In this document: piece after piece, positions 17,762 through 27,621 of the stretch
Layout of the letters: each line of letters begins with the position of its first letter
Numbering within the stretch: position 1 is the first letter of the stretch
Assembly (NCBI GenBank): GCA_949878435.1
Contig: CATLAK010000009.1
Span: 1-64,000 of the forward strand
Reading direction: 5' to 3'
DNA from: an uncultured Lachnospiraceae bacterium
GTDB lineage: Bacteria > Bacillota > Clostridia > Lachnospirales > Lachnospiraceae
Length of the DNA: 64,000 nt
Notes under the pieces: generated by a model
What the model was told of the DNA's origin: nothing
Seen by the model: only the letters and a program-made list of their open reading frames with translations
The model's database searches: none
Translations under genes and position numbers: made by a program

Positions 17762-19926
17762 TGGATGGGAAGAGATATACGGGACAGCTGGTGTTTGGAC
17801 TTGATATAGGAACCAGAAGTATTGTAGGAACCGTTGGGTATAAAAGCGGAGACCAGTTTGTCGTGGCGGCTCAAAGGGTAAAGGAACATGAGACCAGAGC
17901 CATGCTGGACGGACAGATCCATGATATCCAGAAGGTGGGGGATACCATCCGATGTGTAAAGGAGCAGCTGGAAGAAGCGGTGGGGCGGAAGCTTACCGAG
18001 GTGTGTATTGCAGCTGCAGGTCGTGTGCTAAAAACGGTGACGACCCATGTGGAATATCCGTTTACAGGGGATAAGGAAGTGGATCAGGAGGATATATACG
18101 GTCTCATTTCAGCCGGCGTGGAGAAAGCCTATCAGGAATTTCTTGAAGAAAAGGAAGAGGACGAAATCAAATTTTATTGCGTGGGACATTCTGTGGTCAG
18201 ATATTATCTAAACGGATATCCCATGGGAAATTTGGAGGGGCACAAGGCAAGGACCATAGGCGTCGATTTGATTGCTACTTTTTTGCCGGATGATGTGGTG
18301 GATGGATTGTATAAGGCGGTGGAACTGGCAGGGCTGTCGGTGAGCAGCCTTACCTTAGAGCCTATCGCGGCGATTCAGCTTGCCATTCCTGAGAAGTTCC
18401 GCATGCTGAATATTGCATTGCTGGATGTGGGGGCGGGAACGTCTGATATTTCCATCACAAATGACGGGTGTATTCTTGCGTACGGAATGATTCCGGTGGC
18501 AGGGGATGCCCTGACGGAAGAAATTGCCAGACATTGCCTGGTGGATTTCGCCACAGCGGAGCAGATCAAACGGGACGCAGGGCAGATGGAGACGATTTCT
18601 TATATGGATATTATGCTCCTGCCTCAGACAATCACCAGCGAAGAGGTGAAAAAGATAACAGCGGATCTGGTGGAAGACATGGCAAGTCAGGCATCAGACA
18701 AAATAAAGGAGTTAAATGGGGACAAGCCGGTGAGCGCGGTATTTGTGGTGGGCGGCGGCGGAAAGATTCCCGGTTATACGGATGCCATTGCGGATAAACT
18801 TGGCATAGCAAGACAGCGTGTGGCACTCCGGGGCGAAGAGGTGATGCAGCAGATCGTGTTTGAGGAGGATATCAAAAAGGATAGTCTCTTAGTTACGCCC
18901 ATCGGCATCTGCCTTAACTTTTATGAGCAGAGCAATAATTTTATTTTTGTCAGCTTTAACGACACCAGAATTAAGATTTATGACAATAATAAATTGAATG
19001 TGGCGGATGCCGCTATGCAGGTACAATTTCCCAATGACGGATTGTTTCCAAAGAGGGGGAAGGAACTGAACTTTACGGTAAACGGCAGGCAGCGCATGGC
19101 AAGGGGACAGCTGGGAGAAGCTGCCGTTATCACAATCAACGGGCAGGCGGCAGATATTCATTCACCGATTCACGCCAATGATATCATTAAGGTGACAGAA
19201 TCCACAGCAGGGGAGAAGGCAAAGATGACGGTTGGTGATCTGCCGGAATCCACAGAGAGCCTTACGGTGTCAGTCAATGACAAAAAGATCGAGGTGCCTA
19301 GGTTTGCAAGCGTCAATGGTGTTCTGCAGTCCAGTTATTATGAGATTCAGGAAGGCGACTCCATTGAAATTCTCAATTTCTATACGGTAGGACAGATCAT
19401 AGAGTTCATGGATGTTGTCCTTGACCCTCACATGAATCTGTATGTGAACCACATGCTGGCGGATAGGAACACACCCGTATATGAAAATTTTTCGGTGTCG
19501 TGGACTTTTGGACAGGTACAGAGGACGGATATAGCCGAAGAGATGGAAGACGCGGACGCGGAAGAGATAGAAGACGCATACATAGAACATGCACAGGCGG
19601 AAGAGACGACGGCAGAGGATGAAATCAAGCAGGAGTATGCAAAAGATAAGGAGACAGGAAATGCCGCTTTAGAGGATGTGCCGGAAGAAAAGAGCGCTGG
19701 GGAGTCAAAAGCGGACGAAAAGTCGATTCAGGTAATCGTCAATCACAGTCCCATCACCCTAAGCGGCAAAGACAGATACATTTACGTGGATGTGTTCGAT
19801 GCCATCGATATCGATCTGTCGAGACCACGGGGAAAAGGAATCGTCACCACTTTAAACGGGCGCAAGGCCCAATACATGGAGCCCATTGCGCAGGGGGATG
19901 TGATTGAAGTATATTGGCGGTCATAG
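17758..19926 (+). CDS. FtsA/PilM-like actin-fold ATPase with long C-terminal extension
   Basis: A 722-residue protein. Residues about 10-385 form an actin-fold ATPase: phosphate-1 loop FGLDIGTRSIVG, phosphate-2 loop LLDVGAGTSDISI and adenosine motif VFVVGGGGKIPGY. FtsA normally ends near 400-440 residues. Here another 330 residues follow, with repeated short beta-rich units that carry a VNG or ING turn and an ND-I-I/GD-I-I motif (about 445-490, 500-550 and 655-722), separated by an acidic low-complexity linker (about 595-640, EEMEDADAEEIEDA). No amphipathic FtsA-type C-terminal helix is seen. It may act in division or in another membrane-linked assembly. Overlap with coaE suggests coupled translation. 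Confidence 0.8.
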   Translation: MMDGKRYTGQLVFGLDIGTRSIVGTVGYKSGDQFVVAAQRVKEHETRAMLDGQIHDIQKVGDTIRCVKEQLEEAVGRKLTEVCIAAAGRVLKTVTTHVEYPFTGDKEVDQEDIYGLISAGVEKAYQEFLEEKEEDEIKFYCVGHSVVRYYLNGYPMGNLEGHKARTIGVDLIATFLPDDVVDGLYKAVELAGLSVSSLTLEPIAAIQLAIPEKFRMLNIALLDVGAGTSDISITNDGCILAYGMIPVAGDALTEEIARHCLVDFATAEQIKRDAGQMETISYMDIMLLPQTITSEEVKKITADLVEDMASQASDKIKELNGDKPVSAVFVVGGGGKIPGYTDAIADKLGIARQRVALRGEEVMQQIVFEEDIKKDSLLVTPIGICLNFYEQSNNFIFVSFNDTRIKIYDNNKLNVADAAMQVQFPNDGLFPKRGKELNFTVNGRQRMARGQLGEAAVITINGQAADIHSPIHANDIIKVTESTAGEKAKMTVGDLPESTESLTVSVNDKKIEVPRFASVNGVLQSSYYEIQEGDSIEILNFYTVGQIIEFMDVVLDPHMNLYVNHMLADRNTPVYENFSVSWTFGQVQRTDIAEEMEDADAEEIEDAYIEHAQAEETTAEDEIKQEYAKDKETGNAALEDVPEEKSAGESKADEKSIQVIVNHSPITLSGKDRYIYVDVFDAIDIDLSRPRGKGIVTTLNGRKAQYMEPIAQGDVIEVYWRS

Positions 19927-19950
19927 AAAGGCACAGGATGGAGAGAAAAC

Positions 19951-20778
19951 ATGAGAATATGTAGTATCGCCAGCGGAAGCAGCGGAAATTGTATTTATGT
20001 AGGTTCTGACACTACCCACCTTCTGGTGGATGTGGGAATCAGCGGAAAGCGGACGGAGGCTGGGCTCCGGGAACTTGATTTATCCATGCAGGATATTGAC
20101 GGAATCTTTATCACCCATGAGCACGCAGATCATATTGCAGGGCTTGGCGTGCTTGGGAGGAAATATGGTGTGCCTATTTATGCCACAAGGGGAACCATTG
20201 AGGCAATTAAAAGGACCTCTTCTGTAGGGGTGATACCGGAGGATTTATTCTTGCCGGTGCGGGCGGATGAAAAGATCATCATCAAAGATCTGGTGTGTAA
20301 CCCCATGAAGATTTCCCATGATGCGGCGGAGCCGGTGGCGTACCGGATTTCTCATGGAAAGAAAAAGGTGGGAATCATAACGGATTTAGGCACGTACAAT
20401 GATTATACGGTGGAATCCCTGCGGGGAATGGATGCCCTTCTCTTAGAGGCGAACCATGACGTGAATATGCTTCAGGTGGGACCTTATCCCTATTATCTGA
20501 AACAGCGTATTCTGGGGGACCGGGGGCACTTGTCCAATGAGAGGGCGGGACAGCTTTTGTGCAGTCTTTTGCACGATAAGCTGCAGGCAGTCATACTAGG
20601 GCACCTTAGCAAGGAAAATAACCTGCCGGAACTTGCCTATGAGGCAGTGCGGGTGGAAGTAACGATGGCGTGCCGGCAGATGGAAGGGAAAGAGGGAACA
20701 TCTTCGATGAAGACTTCTGATTTCCCTATGTATGTGGCGGCGAGAAGCGAAGTATCGAAAGTGATTCATATCGCATAA
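19951..20778 (+). CDS. MBL-fold metallohydrolase of the WalJ/YycJ type
   Basis: A 275-residue metallo-beta-lactamase-fold protein with the metal motif THEHADHIAGL near residue 55 and later ligands in KISHDA, ITDLGTYND and LGHLSKENN. The N-terminus MRICSIASGSSGNCIYV is typical of the WalJ/YycJ group, proposed to process nucleic acids during replication and division. It is not next to walRK here. The start follows GGATGGAGAG by 7 bases. Confidence 0.85.
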   Translation: MRICSIASGSSGNCIYVGSDTTHLLVDVGISGKRTEAGLRELDLSMQDIDGIFITHEHADHIAGLGVLGRKYGVPIYATRGTIEAIKRTSSVGVIPEDLFLPVRADEKIIIKDLVCNPMKISHDAAEPVAYRISHGKKKVGIITDLGTYNDYTVESLRGMDALLLEANHDVNMLQVGPYPYYLKQRILGDRGHLSNERAGQLLCSLLHDKLQAVILGHLSKENNLPELAYEAVRVEVTMACRQMEGKEGTSSMKTSDFPMYVAARSEVSKVIHIA

Positions 20779-20821
20779 TTTAGATGAAACAAATATCAAA
20801 ATAAGGAAGGCATGGCAGCAA

Positions 20822-21094
20822 ATGAATAAAACAATTATTACAGTAGTGGGAAAAGATACGGTGGGAATTATTGCAAATGTTTGCACTTACCTGGCAGAAA
20901 ATAAGATTAATATTCTGGATATATCCCAGACCATCGTACAAGGATATTTCAATATGATGATGATCGTGGATACCAATCAGATGGAAAAGCATTTTGGCGA
21001 GATGGCAGACGAGCTTAAGGCATTGGGAGAAAAAATCGGGGTGGACATCAAATGCCAGAAGGAAGAGATTTTTGACAAAATGCACAGAATTTAG
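20822..21094 (+). CDS. ACT domain protein (UPF0237 family)
   Basis: A 90-residue protein made of a single ACT-like domain ([30 protein letters not shown]). Members are found next to UPF0210/PFL proteins throughout Firmicutes, as here, where the partner starts 33 bp downstream. It probably binds a small ligand and regulates or assembles with the partner; the ligand is unknown. An earlier ATG at 20812 runs into a stop and is not used. Confidence 0.88.
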   Translation: MNKTIITVVGKDTVGIIANVCTYLAENKINILDISQTIVQGYFNMMMIVDTNQMEKHFGEMADELKALGEKIGVDIKCQKEEIFDKMHRI

Positions 21095-21126
21095 ACAGCG
21101 ATGTTCTGATATGGGAAAGGATAGTT

Positions 21127-22491
21127 ATGATTAATTTATTTGAAGTAGTGGAAACAAACGAAATGATCACCAAGGAAAATCTGGATGTCCGTACCATCAC
21201 CCTTGGCATCAGTCTGCTTGACTGTATCGATTCGGATTTGAACAGATTGAATGAAAAAATTTATCACAAGATATATGATGCGGCAAAGGATCTGGTAAAG
21301 ACAGGCGAGGAGATAGCAAGGGAATTTGGGATTCCCATTGTAAATAAGCGGATTTCGGTTACGCCGATTGCGCTTATTGGCGGAGCAGCGTGCAGGACGA
21401 CGGCAGATTTTGCGTCCATAGCGAAAACCCTTGACAAGGTGGCACATGAAGTAGGCGTCAATTTTATCGGCGGTTATTCTGCATTGGTATCAAAGGGCAT
21501 GACCACAGCAGATGAACTTTTGATCCGGTCCATTCCGGAAGCACTGGCATCCACAGAGCGGGTGTGCAGTTCAGTGAATTTAGGTTCCACCAAAACAGGA
21601 ATCAATATGGATGCGGTGCGGCTTATGGGAGAAATCATCAAACAGACGGCACAGCACACAAAGGAACAGGATTCGCTGGGATGTGCAAAGCTGGTGGTAT
21701 TTTGCAATGCACCAGATGACAATCCCTTTATGGCAGGGGCTTTCCATGGCGTTACGGAAGCGGACAAGATCATCAATGTAGGGGTCAGCGGACCGGGGGT
21801 GGTGAAAAATGCGCTTTCAAAGGTGCGGGGAGAAAACTTTGAAGTTCTCTGCGAGACCATCAAAAAGACTGCATTTAAGGTGACCCGTGTGGGGCAGCTG
21901 GTGGCACAGGAGGCGTCTAAGCGGCTGGGCGTGCCTTTTGGTATTGTGGACCTTTCCCTTGCGCCTACGCCGGCAATCGGCGACAGCGTGGCAGACATTC
22001 TTTGCGAGATCGGACTTGAATATGCCGGTGCGCCGGGGACCACGGCGGCGCTTGCTCTTTTAAATGATCAGGTAAAAAAGGGAGGCGTCATGGCATCTTC
22101 TTATGTGGGCGGCTTAAGCGGCGCTTTTATTCCCGTCAGTGAGGATCAGGGAATGATCGATGCAGTGGAGGCGGGGGCGCTTACACTGGAAAAACTTGAG
22201 GCTATGACCTGTGTATGCTCGGTAGGGCTGGATATGATCGCCATACCGGGGGACACGAAGGAGACTACGATTTCAGGGATTATTGCAGATGAAATGGCAA
22301 TCGGCATGGTGAACCAGAAGACCACAGCGGTGCGCATCATTCCGGTGATCGGAAAAGGCGTGGGGGAGACGGTGGAATTTGGCGGGCTTTTGGGGTATGC
22401 GCCCATTATGCCGGTAAATCCATTCTCTTGTGATGCGTTTGTGAAAAGGGGAGGCAGGATTCCTGCACCCATACACAGTTTTAAAAACTAG
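21127..22491 (+). CDS. PFL family protein (UPF0210/DUF711)
   Basis: A 454-residue protein of the conserved UPF0210 family, distantly related to the pyruvate formate-lyase fold, with characteristic [29 protein letters not shown] and [21 protein letters not shown] segments. The biochemical role is not established. It is paired with the UPF0237 ACT protein upstream. Length and start (after GGGAAAGGAT) are normal for the family. Confidence 0.9.
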   Translation: MINLFEVVETNEMITKENLDVRTITLGISLLDCIDSDLNRLNEKIYHKIYDAAKDLVKTGEEIAREFGIPIVNKRISVTPIALIGGAACRTTADFASIAKTLDKVAHEVGVNFIGGYSALVSKGMTTADELLIRSIPEALASTERVCSSVNLGSTKTGINMDAVRLMGEIIKQTAQHTKEQDSLGCAKLVVFCNAPDDNPFMAGAFHGVTEADKIINVGVSGPGVVKNALSKVRGENFEVLCETIKKTAFKVTRVGQLVAQEASKRLGVPFGIVDLSLAPTPAIGDSVADILCEIGLEYAGAPGTTAALALLNDQVKKGGVMASSYVGGLSGAFIPVSEDQGMIDAVEAGALTLEKLEAMTCVCSVGLDMIAIPGDTKETTISGIIADEMAIGMVNQKTTAVRIIPVIGKGVGETVEFGGLLGYAPIMPVNPFSCDAFVKRGGRIPAPIHSFKN

Positions 22492-22526
22492 GGGAAGCAA
22501 AAATCATTGTTCAGGGAGGTTTCAAT

Positions 22527-24287
22527 ATGGATTTTAATGCAGTTTATCACAGGGCAAATGACAATTATTGTTATCCTTTGGATGCAGAGCGGCTGGTTAT
22601 CAATATCAGGACAGGATGTGATGTGCAGTATGTCAACATCATCCAGGGCGATCCGTTCAGTGCAGGAATTCTGGGCGGCGGTGAGATGTGGACGGGGGAT
22701 GCCATGAACATTCCTTTCAAGAAGCGTTTGAAGAATCAGTTGTGGTGGACGACTACCATAGAGCCCTACTACAAGCGGCTGAAGTACTTTTTTGAGATTA
22801 AAACAGAAAATGAAAAATGGTTTTATTTTGAGGACGGCATCGTCAGCGAGGCTCAGATGAACTTAGAGGGAAGGAGCCGGCAGTGCTTTGTCTATCCGTG
22901 GATGAATCCCGGGGACATCAACGAAACGCCTGAATGGGTCAATAAGACGGTCTGGTATCAGATTTTTCCGGAACGGTTCTGCAACGGGGATCCCTCCAAC
23001 GATCCGGAAGGGGTGCTTCCATGGAGAGAGGCAGGGAGTGTCCGCAATGAAGAGTTATTTGGGGGAGATTTACAGGGAATCATCAATAAGCTGGATTATC
23101 TGGAGGACCTCGGCATTACGGGGCTGTATCTGACGCCCGTCAATGAATCCCCTTCCGCCCATAAATATGATACCTCCGATTATACGAAAATCGATCCCCA
23201 TTTCGGGGACGAGCAGACCATGTGCACGCTGGTACAGGAGGCGCATAAGCGGGGAATCCGCATTATGCTGGACGGAGTGTTCAATCACTGCGGCGCCAAT
23301 TTTGCACCTTGGCGGGATGTGGTGGAGAGAGGACCTGAATCGGAATATTATGATTGGTTCATGATACAGGACTGGCCCTTCCATTTTGACCAAGGGGCAG
23401 CGCGGACAAGGCAGTACTACAGCTTTGCGTTTTATGATGATATGCCTAAGCTTAACACCAACAATCCCAAGGTGCGGGAGTATTTTTTGAATGTGTGTGA
23501 GGAATGGGTGAAAAAATATGATGTTGACGGCATCCGGCTGGATGTGGCAAACGAGATTTCACACCTTTTCTGTAAGGAGTTGCGCCGGCATATGAAGGCG
23601 ATTAAGCCGGATATTTATATTCTGGGAGAAATCTGGCATGACGCCATGCCTTGGTTAAGAGGGGATGAGTTCGATGCGGTTATGAATTATCCTCTGGCAG
23701 AGAGCATTAAGGACTTTTGGATTGATAAATCGCTCTCCAATGAAGATTTTGAATATACCATCAACAGGTGCTATACGGGTTATATGCAGCAGACCAACGA
23801 CGTGATGTTTAACCTTTTGGATTCTCATGATACCAAGCGCCTGCGCTCGGATGTAAAAAATATGGATGAGTTTTTCCAGCAGCTGGCAGTGCTGTTCACC
23901 ATGCCGGGAAGTCCCTGTATCTATTATGGAACGGAGATTGCCATGGAGGGCGGTCATGATCCGGACTGCCGCAGGTGTATGCCTTGGGGGAAAATCGAGG
24001 CGGGTGAGTATGATGAGCGGATCGAGATGGTGCGCAGCCTTATTAAGCTCCGCAAGGAGGAACCCCTCCTTCGAGACCGGAATTTCCATTTCCCCAACAA
24101 GATTAACAGACGCAGAGTCATTGAATTTACTAAAGTGGGTTGGATGGACAATTATGTGGAGGTCATCATCAACTGTGAGGAGGATGATATTGAGATTCCA
24201 AGGGAAGGGGAAGTGCTTTATAAACGTCATTATATCGACAGCACGCTCCTGAAAAATGGAATATTAATACGGAGAATTAAGAAATAA
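22527..24287 (+). CDS. GH13 alpha-amylase family enzyme (neopullulanase-like)
   Basis: A 586-residue cytoplasmic protein with no signal peptide. Residues 1 to about 130 form a beta-rich N-terminal domain like that of cyclomaltodextrinases and neopullulanases (subfamily GH13_20 style), followed by the catalytic barrel from VWYQIFPERF onward. The catalytic triad is visible: nucleophile Asp in GIRLDVANE (about 339), acid/base Glu in ILGEIWHD (about 368) and Asp in LLDSHDTKR (about 435). It should cleave maltodextrin or cyclodextrin linkages inside the cell. The sugar-type ABC genes start 100 bp later but have their own promoter. GGGAGG supports the start. Confidence 0.9.
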   Translation: MDFNAVYHRANDNYCYPLDAERLVINIRTGCDVQYVNIIQGDPFSAGILGGGEMWTGDAMNIPFKKRLKNQLWWTTTIEPYYKRLKYFFEIKTENEKWFYFEDGIVSEAQMNLEGRSRQCFVYPWMNPGDINETPEWVNKTVWYQIFPERFCNGDPSNDPEGVLPWREAGSVRNEELFGGDLQGIINKLDYLEDLGITGLYLTPVNESPSAHKYDTSDYTKIDPHFGDEQTMCTLVQEAHKRGIRIMLDGVFNHCGANFAPWRDVVERGPESEYYDWFMIQDWPFHFDQGAARTRQYYSFAFYDDMPKLNTNNPKVREYFLNVCEEWVKKYDVDGIRLDVANEISHLFCKELRRHMKAIKPDIYILGEIWHDAMPWLRGDEFDAVMNYPLAESIKDFWIDKSLSNEDFEYTINRCYTGYMQQTNDVMFNLLDSHDTKRLRSDVKNMDEFFQQLAVLFTMPGSPCIYYGTEIAMEGGHDPDCRRCMPWGKIEAGEYDERIEMVRSLIKLRKEEPLLRDRNFHFPNKINRRRVIEFTKVGWMDNYVEVIINCEEDDIEIPREGEVLYKRHYIDSTLLKNGILIRRIKK

Positions 24288-24314
24288 GTTAGGAAAAAAT
24301 TAAGATTATCTGCG

Positions 24315-24343
24315 TTGTCTCATAGGGCTTTGTATGCTATAGT
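24315..24343 (+). promoter_or_regulatory. Promoter of the solute-binding/HlyD/diguanylate cyclase operon
   Basis: TTGTCT at 24315-24320 and TATAGT at 24338-24343 are spaced by 17 bp, 45 bp before the first gene. No further promoter or terminator is obvious until 35.6 kb, so seven genes may share this start. Confidence 0.6.
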
Positions 24344-24387
24344 TTGTATGGAAATGTTGACACAGACACAAGATTATGAGGTATGAC

Positions 24388-26643
24388 ATGAAAAGAAATA
24401 GAAAAATCATTTTGGCTGCAGTGCTCTTTGGGATTCTCCTCACAGCGCTTGCAGGCTGCAAAAAGAGCAGCGGAGGAAATCAGGAAGGAGAAGGCGGTGT
24501 CAAGGAGGGAAGCGTTTATGTCCCCGAGTATGCACAGCTGGATCTCACATGCGATTACATGGATTCGTCAGCAGTGTCGGGAGATACGCTTTATATCAGT
24601 GCTTCTATCTGGAATGAAGATACGGGAAACAGCAGCGTGGTATACAGATATGATCTGATTGGAAATAAAGCGCAAAAGCTGTATGAACTGGGCGAAAATG
24701 AAAATGTTTACGGCATGGTCACAAATGAGGATGGCAGCCTTACCATGGTTTGCGGAAGCGATGACTACGTTTACGACGAGAACTGGGAAGTGATAAGCGG
24801 CGGTTTTAAAATGACCGTGTACAAAATATCTTCGGAAGATGGAACGGTAATCGAAGAAAAAGAGATTACAGAGCTGTTTCCTGACTCAGAGTACATATAT
24901 ATACAGCGCGTATGCGGCGACGCGCAGGGAAATCTTTATTTAAGTGACGGTAACAGTACGATTTATGTGCTGGATAAAAACAATCAGCTGCTGTGTGAAA
25001 TCAACACAGGGGATCAGTGGATCAACAGCATGGCATCTTCAAAGGAAGGAGATGTATATGCCTGCGTTGACGGAAAATTAAAGAAAATCGATCTGGCAGG
25101 GAAAAAAATAGGAGAAGCAGCCCAGAATATTGAAGTCGGCTGGGGAGATACTTTGTATACCGGTCTTAATTCCAGCTTTTTCGTAAACAGTAACAATCAG
25201 GTTTATGTGCTGGATTTGGCTGCGGGAACGAAGGAGACCTTATTTAACTGGCTGGACGTGGATGTCAATGCAGACGATGTACAATATGTGGGAGAGCTTT
25301 CCGACGGTCGGATTTGGGCAATAACCAGAGCATATAAAGAAGAGGGCGGAGCCGACTATGAATTGATTTATTTGACGAAAAAAGACAGATCAGAAGTGAC
25401 GGTTAAGGATGAAATCATCTTTGGCACCATGTGGATGGACTCAGATATCAGAAAGCGGATTATTGATTTTAATAAGTCTAACGATCAGTACCGTATCGTT
25501 GTAAGAGAATATGGCGCGGATGATTATGAGACGGGTCTGATACAGTTTGGTGCAGATTTAACCACGGCAAACTGTCCCGATGTGATTAATTTATCTCAGG
25601 TAGATTTTGCCCAGTATGCAAGTAAAGGTGTCTTAGAAGATTTATATCCCTATATGGAGAAAAGTGGCATCAAGAAAGAAGAATATCTGGAAAATATTTT
25701 GAAAGCATATGAAGTAGATGGCAGTTTATATGGAATCATGCCAGTGTTCTACATTAATTCCATTGCAGCTAAAACTTCTCTGGTGGGAGAAGACAATGGA
25801 TGGACGCTGACAGAAATGCTTGATCTGGTGGATGAGGTCGATCCGCCCTATGTGATGATGTATGATTCCAGAAATACCATGCTCTGGTACTGTGTATATC
25901 AGGATATCGATGAGTTCATTGACTGGGAGAGCGGCGAATGCTTCTTTAACGGGGAAGAGTTTGCGAGAGCGCTTGAATTTGCTGCAAGATTCCCGGATGA
26001 TGAGGATGTGGATTACAGCGAGCGTGAGTCGGTAGAGACACTGCTTCACGAGAACAAGGTCCTGCTTATGCAGACTACACTAAGTTCGGTGCAGGAATAT
26101 CAGATGATGAAAGGAATGTTCGGGGAGGAAATCACTTATGTGGGATTCCCTAACAAGGAAGAAAAAGGAAACCTGATTGTACCTGCCAGCGGCAGCTTTG
26201 GCATTTCTTCCAAATCACAATATAAAGACGGTGCATGGGAGTTCATGAAGACGCTCATTGAAGAAGAGTATCAGGACAGTCTGGTGCAGCAGCATGGAAG
26301 CTGGGGATTTCCGATAAGGATAGAATCCCTTGAAAAGCAGTTTGAGCAGGATATGACGCCGGAGTATGACGAGGATGAGGAGGGCAATCAGATAGAAAGA
26401 CCCAAGACTACGTGGGGATATAATGATTTCACCATTGAGATTATGGCTGCTACACAGGAGGAAGTGGATGCTGTAAAGGCACTGATTGCATCCGCCGACA
26501 AGATTTCAGGAAATACGGATCAGCAGATCATCAATATCATTACAGAAGAGACGGAACCTTTCTTTAAAGGACAGAAGTCGGCAGCTGATGTGGCAAATAT
26601 CATACAGAACAGAGTACAGATTTATGTAAATGAGAACAGGTAG
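24388..26643 (+). CDS. Lipoprotein: propeller-like domain fused to ABC solute-binding domain (paralog 1)
   Basis: A 751-residue protein. GAGGT at 24378-24382 supports ATG 24388. The N-terminus is a lipoprotein signal (hydrophobic stretch ending LTALAGC). Residues about 40-330 carry repeated strand patterns such as GNLYLSDGN-IYVLD and GDVYACVDGKLKKID, which suggest a beta-propeller. Residues about 345-751 resemble a family 1 extracellular solute-binding protein (IDFNKSNDQYRIVV, YEVDGSLYGIMP, PDVINLS). The C-terminus GQKSAADVANIIQ... is nearly shared with the second lipoprotein at 31.9-34.3 kb. Two permease genes follow, so it probably delivers a carbohydrate. Ordinary sugar-binding proteins are about 400-450 residues, so the propeller is an addition. 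Confidence 0.82.
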   Translation: MKRNRKIILAAVLFGILLTALAGCKKSSGGNQEGEGGVKEGSVYVPEYAQLDLTCDYMDSSAVSGDTLYISASIWNEDTGNSSVVYRYDLIGNKAQKLYELGENENVYGMVTNEDGSLTMVCGSDDYVYDENWEVISGGFKMTVYKISSEDGTVIEEKEITELFPDSEYIYIQRVCGDAQGNLYLSDGNSTIYVLDKNNQLLCEINTGDQWINSMASSKEGDVYACVDGKLKKIDLAGKKIGEAAQNIEVGWGDTLYTGLNSSFFVNSNNQVYVLDLAAGTKETLFNWLDVDVNADDVQYVGELSDGRIWAITRAYKEEGGADYELIYLTKKDRSEVTVKDEIIFGTMWMDSDIRKRIIDFNKSNDQYRIVVREYGADDYETGLIQFGADLTTANCPDVINLSQVDFAQYASKGVLEDLYPYMEKSGIKKEEYLENILKAYEVDGSLYGIMPVFYINSIAAKTSLVGEDNGWTLTEMLDLVDEVDPPYVMMYDSRNTMLWYCVYQDIDEFIDWESGECFFNGEEFARALEFAARFPDDEDVDYSERESVETLLHENKVLLMQTTLSSVQEYQMMKGMFGEEITYVGFPNKEEKGNLIVPASGSFGISSKSQYKDGAWEFMKTLIEEEYQDSLVQQHGSWGFPIRIESLEKQFEQDMTPEYDEDEEGNQIERPKTTWGYNDFTIEIMAATQEEVDAVKALIASADKISGNTDQQIINIITEETEPFFKGQKSAADVANIIQNRVQIYVNENR

Positions 26644-26658
26644 ATCGAGAGGATAGGA

Positions 26659-27621
26659 ATGCATATTCTTAAGAGCAGGGGAAAAAAGAGAACCCTGCAG
26701 CAAGAAAAAGTCGGGACGAAAAAGTCTGTCCAGAAAATAAAAAAAACCGGTAGTAATCCGAGAACGCGCAGGGGGAAATGGATATCCGCAGGGTATCTGT
26801 TTCCCAGCGCCGCCGGCGTGCTGCTATTTTTCGTGCTGCCTTTTATGATTGTCATTTACTATTCGGTGGTGGACAATCCGATCAGCCATCAGTTCGTATT
26901 TTTAGATAACTTTGTGATGGTTTTTCAGAATGCGGCTTTTCAGCAGGCAGCCAAAAATACGCTGACTTTTTCGGCGGCGGCGGTTCCCTTAGCGGTGGTC
27001 TTGTCCCTGCTTCTTGCGATGATGCTGGAAAGCAAGATTCCATTTAAGAGTCAGTTTCGGACCTTCTTTTTAAGTCCCATGATGGTCCCCATTGCATCGG
27101 TGGTTTTAATCTGGCAGGTTTTATTCCACTATAATGGTATGATGAACGAAATATTGGCGTTTTTCCATGCAGATAAGGTTGACTGGCTGAATTCGTCCTA
27201 TGCGCAGGTGGTCATCATTATTCTTTTTTTATGGAAAAATCTGGGATACAATATGATTTTGTTTATGTCTGCACTAAGCAGTATTCCCAAGGATATCATT
27301 GAGGTTGCAGTGTTGGAGAGTGCGTCTTCCTTTCAGATTTTCTGGCGCATTAAGCTTAGATATATGTCTTCCACGATTCTGTTCGTGACGATCATGTCCC
27401 TGATCAACTCTTTTAAGGTTTTCAGGGAAATCTATCTGCTAAAGGGAGAGTATCCTTATGATACCATGTACATGCTGCAGCATTTTATGAATAATACATT
27501 CAGCAGGCTGGATTATCAGAAGATGTCGGCGGCGGCGATCATGATGGCAATCGTGATGGTGGTCATTATAGGAATTTTATTCCTTACCGAGAATCATTTC
27601 GGAAAGGATGTGGAAGGATGA
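26659..27621 (+). CDS. ABC sugar-type permease (MalF/UgpA class)
   Basis: A 320-residue inner-membrane protein with a Lys/Arg-rich N-terminal tail of about 45 residues, then six predicted membrane helices starting at AGYLFPSAAGVLLFFVLPF. The EAA-like cytoplasmic loop (EVAVLESASSFQIFWRIKLR) is the ATPase contact site, slightly diverged from the usual EAAxxDGA. It forms a heterodimer with the next permease. The gene lies 15 bp after the lipoprotein gene and overlaps the next start by 4 bp. Confidence 0.88.
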   Translation: MHILKSRGKKRTLQQEKVGTKKSVQKIKKTGSNPRTRRGKWISAGYLFPSAAGVLLFFVLPFMIVIYYSVVDNPISHQFVFLDNFVMVFQNAAFQQAAKNTLTFSAAAVPLAVVLSLLLAMMLESKIPFKSQFRTFFLSPMMVPIASVVLIWQVLFHYNGMMNEILAFFHADKVDWLNSSYAQVVIIILFLWKNLGYNMILFMSALSSIPKDIIEVAVLESASSFQIFWRIKLRYMSSTILFVTIMSLINSFKVFREIYLLKGEYPYDTMYMLQHFMNNTFSRLDYQKMSAAAIMMAIVMVVIIGILFLTENHFGKDVEG

